A stretch of 64,000 nucleotides of DNA from Paragonimus westermani (lineage: Eukaryota > Platyhelminthes > Trematoda > Plagiorchiida > Troglotrematidae). A program made the position numbers and the translations under genes. Location: the NCBI GenBank assembly GCA_008508345.1, contig QNGE01002686.1, forward strand, positions 3,450 through 67,449, written 5' to 3'. The notes beneath the pieces were generated by a model. That model had not been told where the DNA came from. It ran no database searches and saw nothing but the letters and a program-made list of their open reading frames with translations. The stretch's first letter is position 1, and each line of letters starts with the position of its first letter. This document shows, piece after piece, positions 56,250-64,000 of the stretch.

Positions 56250-57639
56250 TGGGAAGTAGAGTGTACAGAGAAAAACGTCAAGCTAGCAAGGCACAGGGTG
56301 AGTTGTGATTTCAGCCGCGGGTCGGGTATTATGAAGTGAATAACTTCACTAAAACAAAAGTAGGTAAAAATCACAATCATTAGGAATATACAGAAGGATG
56401 CGACTATCAAAAACATTATTTACTATAGTCGCTTAAATCCGCTTCCGATTTACTCTGAGTTTCATGTCTTATGGATGACGTGCTCCGGCGCAGAAAGTGT
56501 TCCCGAATATTACAAATTTCCAGATGGTATGCAAAAACTACTTCCAAGAGCAATAATAAGTAGCTACTTGCCACTTAACTACTGAATCCGAGACCCTCTA
56601 ACTGTATGACAAGAAGTTGGGCAAACGACGCCTACAAACGTTGATCGCGCTACAAAAATATAAAACTCCAATTGAAATTCCGTTGGCGAACCGATAGAAG
56701 AGATGTAGTTGAGCCTGCAATATAGCTTATCAATTTGTCAGTGTTAACGTCTGTCTTATGATGGTCCGTCTGTCCCAAAGTGAGACAGCTGTGACTTGTC
56801 ATGTGTTTTTGCATCTGTTGCCAGGCAACTTGCAACTGGAAGAGCTCTCGCTACTTTGATAAATGCCCATTACGGAAATTCGTCGGAATTGATAAGTCGT
56901 GTCCTCCAATGGTACGTGGCTATGCCAACCAAGTACGTTAATTGTTGCATGTTTGTTGTGGCTTTCGGTGTTCATTGATCATATGGTGAGAAGGGCTGAA
57001 TTTGTAGTACATATGGAGCAGCCATGGGCATATTCTTTTGGTACACAGGCGTTGTTTAACTAAGTATGAGTAAACAAATATATGTATGATCATAATTACC
57101 CGAGAAAAATAAAGTAACACTGCGATCTGTGACGCGACCTTGGATAAACCGTTTAGATGTCACCTGCTTTACGGATCCGACCGATTAGATCTCCTTCACC
57201 CGCTTCGCTTTTCCGATCACTATAACTACATATATCACGTTTGCTAAATGCAGGAGGATTAGAGTGATGCCTTCAAAATGGTTTTTGTTGTAGCTGTCTT
57301 CCCTCTTAATTTGGACACGGTCGAAGACTGATAAAATCATTAAAGATGGTGTCCAAATTGTGGCCAACGTCTTCCGTCTTGATTCTACGTCAGAATATCC
57401 ATGAAGATTAGCGTATTGGTTACACATTACCCATGATGTGTGAAGCCATGTTACGTAGGTGGGTGCAGGGCGTTTAAGAAAGAACGCTCGGAGACGTGCA
57501 AGTAACATGTCTGACATGGTTAATCTCTCCTTTTATTACACTTTTCATATCATTTCTGCCTTCTGTGCAATTAATCTATACGATTCAAAACAAATGTTCC
57601 ATGTTGTCGCGCCTTAGTTTGTTCTGTAGTTCGTATACA
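56250..57639. other. Unassigned stretch with one Met-initiated minus ORF
   Basis: 57185-57517 minus encodes 110 codons starting MSDMLLARLRAFF. It has a hydrophobic run near its C-terminus (GITLILLHLANVIYVVIVIG) that could be a membrane segment. I do not recognise it. It could be a small gene, a retrocopy or chance. The remainder holds nothing I can name. Confidence 0.3.
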
Positions 57640-60092
57640 CTTGGTCGTTATTCTATTCTGTTCAGTCCCACTCATCGCATTTTGGCGTCACATTCTGGAA
57701 GTGTTCACAATGATTGCTATTAATTCATCCTTTTGGGCCGCGCCGATTTTGACACCCCTAAAGTCTGGTGGGAAAACTCCGCGAATATGTGGAGAATATC
57801 GAATTACTGTAAATCGTTGCCTTAAGCAACATACATGTACTGCTGCTGAACCCGAGGACATTCTGAACAAGCTTTCAGGGTCCAAACTTCTTTCCAAGAT
57901 TGACTTGAAGTATGCATATCTACAAATTCCTTTGGATAAGACATCAATGCCAATACAACAAACAATACACCTAATGGACTTTTTCAGTACCGACTTTTGC
58001 CGTTAGGACTTAGTAACTCTCCTGCTATTTTTTAGCAGGTAATGAATAAGATTGTGAAGGGTATGGATGGTGTTGAAGTTCATTAGGATGATACCATCGT
58101 ACATGCTCCAGACAAGTTAACTCATGATTCTCGTCTTTTGAAACTATTCCAACAGTTTTATGACGACAAAATTACTGTTAATCCAAACGAATGCGCTTTT
58201 ACTGTGAGCAGTTACTTAGTCGACGGTAACGGATTGAAACCTGATGCCAAAAGTCTAGCCCCTTTAGTCAATGCACCTTCATCCACAAGCCTCTCTGAAT
58301 CGCGTTCATTGTTAGGTGCTCTGCAGTACTAAGACCGTTTCATTCCAAATTTCTCTCATCTTGCTTAATGTTCAGTCCAGTTGCTTTTTGAGAAGCATTT
58401 CACGCGGACTCTAACTTATGAACTGCGTGTAAGTTCACTGTTAAACTTTTGTCACATGATGCTATACTCCGTCCATTTTCTTTCACAAACTATGCCTGTG
58501 TTGAGTACTGATGCTCCTCCAGTTGAAGTCTGAGCTGTGTTTGAACAGAACAACAAGTCAGTTGTGCGTATATCACGCCGACTTAGTTCAGCAGCAAGGG
58601 GTTATGCTCAGACACACCGTGAAGCTCTGGCGGTAAACTGGGCGGTAAAGCAGCTTTATAAGTATCTGTTTGGAATACCATTCGAAACTGCGTCTTATCA
58701 TGAAGCACTGAAACTCATCTATTATCCTGACAAGTCGTTGGCAGGTTCTTCAGCAGCCATGGTTCAACGATGGAGCGTAGAACTGAGTGCATATGACTAC
58801 ACTATAGTGCACAAATCAGCCAACCTAAGCAAACAAGTGGATTACTTGTCACGTGTTCCATACACATCTAAACAAACTTCTAATAATGATTGCCTTCTAA
58901 TCCAGTCTCTTTTGGTTAGCCCAACAGAGTTGATTCGCGATACTCAACGTTACTTTTCACCCATTTTTAGTGCGCTACGACGTGGTTGAATCCCACAGGT
59001 CAGACGGAAATTCCCTATATTTTATGTGCGTCGGGTGGAATTATTATTCACTCCAGATGGATCATTGTGCTTTATCGACAGAATTGCTATTTCTCCAACT
59101 CTTCGTAGAGCTGTTCTGAACGATCTACATTCTGGACATCTTGGTATTGAAAAGACAAAGTCTCCGGCCAGATTAACGTGCCGGTGGCCAGAGATTGGTG
59201 CTGATATTTGTCGTATGACTAAAAATTGTTTATCTTGCCATCAAAAATTCTACAGTTCACCGTCTGATTGGACTCTATGGCCGATGTCAACTGAGGCCTG
59301 ACAACGGGTTCATGCGGATTACTGTGGCCCTTTTTTGACAAATATTATGCGCTGGTAGTGATCGATTTTTATTCGAAGCGACCGTAAGTGGCATTCACAA
59401 CAATGCCCACTGCAGAATTCACTATGTACGCATTCAGAAGAATCTCCAGCAGAGAAGGTATCCCTCTTGTGTTAATAACTGACAATGGTATCCATTTCAC
59501 TGCCAACCTTCTAACTACTTGGCTCAACGGTATTGGATGCAAGCACTTGTTTACTCCTGCTCGACATCCCTGCCCTAATGGTCAGGCTGGAAACTTTGTT
59601 AAAACACACAGAAGTGTTATAGCCTTTTTTAAGTGTACTACATTCAAAAGCCTCGGAAAAGGTGTTGACAACTTCTTGCTACAATATCGCAATGCCTGTC
59701 ATTCAACTACGCATGAAAGTCCCGCCAAACTTTTTGAAGGAAAACCTTTGAGGTCAAACTTGATGTATATTCAATCCTCTGAAGTTACCTTTTATCGTGG
59801 TACTGACCTGAGACCGTCATACTGTTTACTTCTAAAGAATCTTGGTGAATGCTCATACAGAATTCTAGACACTGATGGTTTATCTGTACAGATACGTTTT
59901 GAGGATACAGGCCAGTTTGTTCGAAATTCTGTTGTGACTTCAGATAATGTTGATTCTGCTCTAGATTTGAATTCGAACCAAGAAATTACAAGCATCATTC
60001 GTAGGTCTTCAAGACGACAAATGAAACTCAGAAAAGATTTCAAGAACCTGCAGTCCATTTCAATGTGTGGTGGATATGATGCATGTCATTGA
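57640..60092 (+). pseudogene. mag-like Ty3/gypsy pol: RT, RNase H, integrase
   Basis: RT: SSFWAAPILTPLKSGGKTPR, CGEYRITVNRCLKQ, LLSKIDLKYAYLQIP. The YxDD box at 58071-58090 reads V-H-stop-DDTI. VSSYLVDGNGLKPDAKS and ESRSLLGALQY follow. RNase H: RRLSSAARGYAQTHREALAV and KSSAAMVQRW-like residues; the family TDHEAL reads SYHEAL, so an Asp is lost. Integrase: LHSGHLGIEKTKS zinc domain, VLITDNGIHFTANL (Asp), ARHPCPNGQAGNF where AENF is expected, so the catalytic Glu is Gly (59589-59591). No gag or LTRs found. The copy is inactive by several independent lesions. Confidence 0.9.
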
Positions 60093-60819
60093 ACGTAAAC
60101 TTTCACGTCAATTATTGAGGTTCAGGTCGTGCACTTTTAATACGACGCACAATTCTAATACAAGCGTTTGGTTGTCGTGTAATTGTGTTCTCTTCGATTC
60201 GGACGTACCGGCTACTGGTCTCGCGTTAAGTTCTATCTGTTCACAAGCTGTCACAGGCTGACACTAAACAAATCATACCCGACTGTTCTAGGCCCACAGG
60301 GAGAACGCGTGTACCCATGTTGATTCCATATCCAGAATAACACTAGCAGACTTCAACCCTAACTATTTTAATTGTTTTTCAACTCAGCCATTACTAGTAG
60401 AGATAGATGTAACTGCATATATTACTCGCAAATACTTTGGTCCTATCACCTCTGCCTTAAAACGGGGCTGGAGACAACATGAGTCACGTCAAATTTCCGC
60501 ACTTTACTGTCACCATGGATGCTTGTCCACGATGTTGGATGGCTTATAATGTTTTGATGATGGTATCCTAATTCCTCCGACTCAAAGTTGTAAAGTCACG
60601 GCGGATTTATTGCTGTATGCGCAACAAGGCCACCCGTGTACCCCACACTCGTGCCAAGGTTCGATGTGCGTTTTGATTGGTCTCGGCTTCAATGACCAAC
60701 GGATTACTCGTACACGCAGTTGAAAGCGACGCCAACGCTTGTAAGTGGAACATTACAATATGTGCCTCTACTTCGTCATGTGTTCTCTCTATCGTTGTCA
60801 TTGCTCGTAAGGCTTACTG

Positions 60820-61470
60820 CTGATTGATCCCGATAGAGATACAACAATTACATTCTGGTCGCGGGGTTGGAATAATTAGTTTACAAGCCTATCTTGTTGG
60901 TGGACGGAATTTCAAGCAAATGCCAACTATATTGTCGAAAATTGTTCCAAATGTGCAGGCCATGTATTCAGAGTATACAGTCACGATGACTTCCATGACC
61001 AGTTAAAACTGCGGCTTCCCAGAGAGTTCAGGGTGACCACTGTGGTTTCTTTCTGGGGAAGTATTATGAGTTAGATTGTTGGTACCTGCTTCAAATGACC
61101 TGCAGTTTTCCTAACTCTTACACCGGGTGCGGAAGGTACAACATGTTTCGAGGAAAATATTTTGTCTTGAAGATGTACCTGGGACTTTGGTCACTGAAAA
61201 TGCTACTCATTTCACTGTCAAGTCTCTAGAAGGCTGGAAGGTGGCCGAGATTTAGATATTCGCTCAGTGCTTCGGGACATCCACAGGCCAAAAGAGTTGC
61301 AGAAAATTTTGGTGCATACACTACTGTGTGTCATTTATTCTTCAACACCGCACTCATTCGTGGAACTTGAGCGAGGAATCGAAACATTCCTCATGCAATA
61401 CAGAACCACGTCACATTCTGTAACTAAAACAGTTCTATACTTCCTTTTAAATCCCGTTTCCTAAGTATAA
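60820..61470 (+). pseudogene. Second mag-like gypsy integrase fragment, strongly decayed
   Basis: The frame near 60835 gives IQQLHSGRG, and a neighbouring frame gives CWWTEFQANANYIVENCSKC, the integrase zinc-domain end. Frame 61267-61464 ends ELERGIETFLMQYRTTSHSV, matching LDRHVDNFLLQYRNTAHAT of the intact family and the same region at about 59665-59705 of the neighbouring copy. Frames change several times. Sequence between 60093 and 60820 shows nothing certain. Confidence 0.65.
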
Positions 61471-61479
61471 GTCTTGACT

Positions 61480-64000
61480 GTGCAGAAGCAGTTGGTGCTG
61501 AGTTCTCCAAAGTTATAAATTTACTAACTGCCACTGAGCTTATTATTTTGTCTAACAGAAACCACATGATCGCTGTTTTTTTATTTGGAATACTGTCCTA
61601 GACATACTGACCAGGTCAAGTTCAATTCTAAAGATATTTCTGGAAGAAGACGGTTTTTTCTGAAATACGTGATGTTTCCAAAGAAAAAGATGCCTGAAAT
61701 ATAGACAATTTGATGAGATGGGTGGTTGATATCGATACCACTAGAGAACTGCAGATGCCCGCATGTGTATTCAAGGTGTAGCGGATGTGATGAACACATT
61801 TGACACGTTTTGTCTCTCTTTATACACTTTTTTCACTGCTCAACCTTCCGGTACGATTAATATGTATTGTTCAGGCGCACATGTTCCGTGCTTTGGGTCT
61901 TATTGGTTATTACAGTTTCCATACGTCTTGTCGTTATCCTATTCAGTTTGACCCCATTCGGCAAAAACGACACGCCTTGACAAACACCAAGCTTTTCTAT
62001 GAGATGCTGGTGGGATAAATTACTGACAACCAGCGGAAAGGTATCGATCGCTCGCCCCGAATATAATTGCGAAAGGAGGCATATTCCGTGTCTCAAGACG
62101 TGTACCAGTCCAAAATACATCTGTCCGAACAAGGTGTGGGTGGGTTCAGTCAGAGTGAAGGCTCATGCTTCGAAATTCCAAATGTGGACTGAGTTGTCCC
62201 TCACTGCACCATGACGACTTCCTTAAAGTAAAACGTCATGAACATGGGGCACAAATGAGTTGGTTGTAAGGGTTGTCCATAGAAGGGTCTGCTGCAAGGA
62301 AGATGGAGGCTAATTCGCCCGCACAACACCAAGGATTACTGAGTAATACAACCTAAATGCAACAAAATAAGAGATGGATTGGTATGACTAATGTGAATTT
62401 TTGGTTTTGACCTAATAGGTTCTTTTGAGGTCAAGTTGTTGGTAGTAGTATCCCTTCAACCGGACATGTACATCGGGACTTCAGGCAAGCGGGATTGATC
62501 TTGGAATTAAGGGATGAGCATCTGTTCAATGGGACCTAATCGTGGGGTCGACTGTCGTGATTCCTAACTGTGAGGCACCGGGAATTTTGATTAATCGGAC
62601 GGATTTATGAGCCATGCGTGGCAAACTGTTGGAAGGTTTACCAATTTTGAACCTTGGCTTATTTACACAAAGTTGTGTTCAGACGGAAAGTTGAGTCCCG
62701 TGTCGTCTCATCGCCAAACTAAAGTAGTTAGTTATGCGTGAATAAAATAATCCGCGATAATCTGCGGAATCTGGTGATGCTCAAACGTGTTATTTACAGA
62801 AGGCGGCTGATCAATCATATCACAAAATTCCGCTCACATTTAGGGGTGCGCTACCCTCTACTGGCTTATAGCATGCAACCGGGCGGGACCCATGTCGGTG
62901 CCCCTTTGCCCGCCAAGGTGTAGAGTTGACCACAATGTAGATTGTTACAACCATTTCGCTAATCGACAACCTTTTCTAATAAATTGGAGAAAATCGCATT
63001 GAGCTTGCAGTTAAGCACTGCTGAATTTAAATATGAAAACTGACAGAAGAGCCCGTCATGCGTCTTGAAGGGTGACTTGAATCGGTCGCTAGATCCCGTC
63101 TTCATGGGGTTTACTGGCATCACAGTGTAGGTATGCTGGAAACCTCAAGGTTCAGTCGATAACATACATGTCTCAATTGTGAACAGTCGTTGACTTCCGT
63201 TTGGTGAAGCTGAATGTGACTGCTTCATATCTCGTAGCACAGTCGGAAGTCACCTGGAGGATTCGGCGCACTGGTTTCATTTCTCTTCTTTCATGTGAGG
63301 GAACTGGCCAATTTTCTAGTGGGTGGAGCAGACTAAGCTTGGCTCGTCCGGTTAACGAAGTCCTATGTCTGAGGATCGTTTAGTAGCTACTAGACAGTCC
63401 CTCGTTTTCTGAGTTCACGCCTACTGTTAAGCTTACATTGGCTGCTAGCCATTCCTGAAGGCGGCACCATATAGATAATTACGTTCATGCGAACCTACAC
63501 GGATGTGGAGTTCTCTGTTGCGGCAGCCATGGAGAGTGGAAAAAACTGGAACTATTCACTACATGTAACACGAGTCAGACCGTGTCTTATTGTCATCCAG
63601 GCCAGATCGACGTGTGACACAACAAATGCTGGAATGGGCATCTGCACCGTAGAGAAAATTATCCTGAAAACACTTAATATTACCTGTGTCATGAGCCAAG
63701 TTCGTCAATAGCGCAAGGATTATTGATCCAGAAAACCATCACATGGGTTATGCACTTCAACACGAGAGCAGACAAATCCCAACATCTGCGTATGTTACTG
63801 GTCCCTTGTCGCCACGGACGCCAACAGTCAGTTCCTGTACGTACCGGGAACCATTTCATACAATGTTACACTCTAATATTCCTTGTAATTTTTCCGCAGC
63901 TACTTCATTATCAAAATCCACGTTCCTGTCACATCGCTGAATATTGGTGGTGTGAGAAGCATAGTGCGATCACTCGTCCTCACAACACTTGCAATATACT
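61480..64000. other. Unassigned stretch to the window end
   Basis: No gene or RNA recognised. A plus-strand run ALGLIGYYSFHTSCRYPI near 61890-61945 faintly resembles the gypsy RT connection (FLGLxxYYRRFI), but nothing around it supports a call. Other ORFs (62738-62923, 63487-63711) are short and unassigned. Confidence 0.35.

Noticed and set aside
1..64000. CRISPR arrays, rRNA, bacterial operons
   Set aside because: No regularly spaced direct repeats, rRNA-like blocks or ribosome-binding-site-led operons were seen. The content is eukaryotic throughout.

Overview
The window is eukaryotic and, from its content, most likely comes from a digenean flatworm (trematode). It has GT-AG introns from about 0.6 to over 10 kb. 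Its repeats combine RTE-type LINEs, CR1-type LINEs, a Penelope-like element with a GIY-YIG domain, a CsRn1-like Ty3/gypsy element with a CHCC Gag finger, a mag-like Ty3/gypsy element and a BEL/Pao element, a mixture typical of fluke genomes. By eye the base composition looks mid-40s %GC, which fits an opisthorchiid, fasciolid or paragonimid better than Schistosoma. I did not compute it, and the species is inference. No bacterial features, CRISPR array or rRNA were seen.

One host gene is supported: a plus-strand homologue of the ER thioredoxin-domain protein TXNDC11. Seven exons lie between 6589 and 28763. All six introns are GT-AG, all exon phases agree, and the exons sum to 1968 nt (655 codons plus TGA), the 3' part of the gene. 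The 5' exons (membrane anchor and first thioredoxin-like domain) were not found. The last thioredoxin-like domain has lost its CXXC active site. The intron between the fifth and sixth exons found is 10.4 kb and carries four retroelement fragments. An earlier intron holds a perfect 56-bp inverted repeat.

Region by region: 1-4440 is a cluster of three decayed RTE LINE fragments, two of them head to head. 4450-6588 holds nothing I can name. 6589-29270 is the TXNDC11-like gene and its probable 3' UTR. 29271-39608 is intergenic and holds CR1 LINE 3' ends, an old minus-strand gypsy (RT, RNase H, integrase), a plus-strand gag remnant and a tRNA-like sequence. 39609-44278 is a structurally complete but inactive CsRn1-like LTR retrotransposon on the minus strand. 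44279-47600 is unassigned. 47640-48390 is an internally deleted RTE LINE. 49182-55485 is a BEL/Pao retrotransposon on the plus strand, with nearly identical terminal blocks but ruined ORFs. 55610-56250 is a CR1 RT fragment. 57640-61470 holds a mag-like gypsy pol and a second, more decayed integrase piece. 61480-64000 is unassigned.

Nearly every retroelement reading frame carries stops, frameshifts or lost catalytic residues, so the window is a graveyard around one expressed gene rather than a coordinated gene cluster. Domain names come from reading the translations and recalling family motifs. No database search was run.
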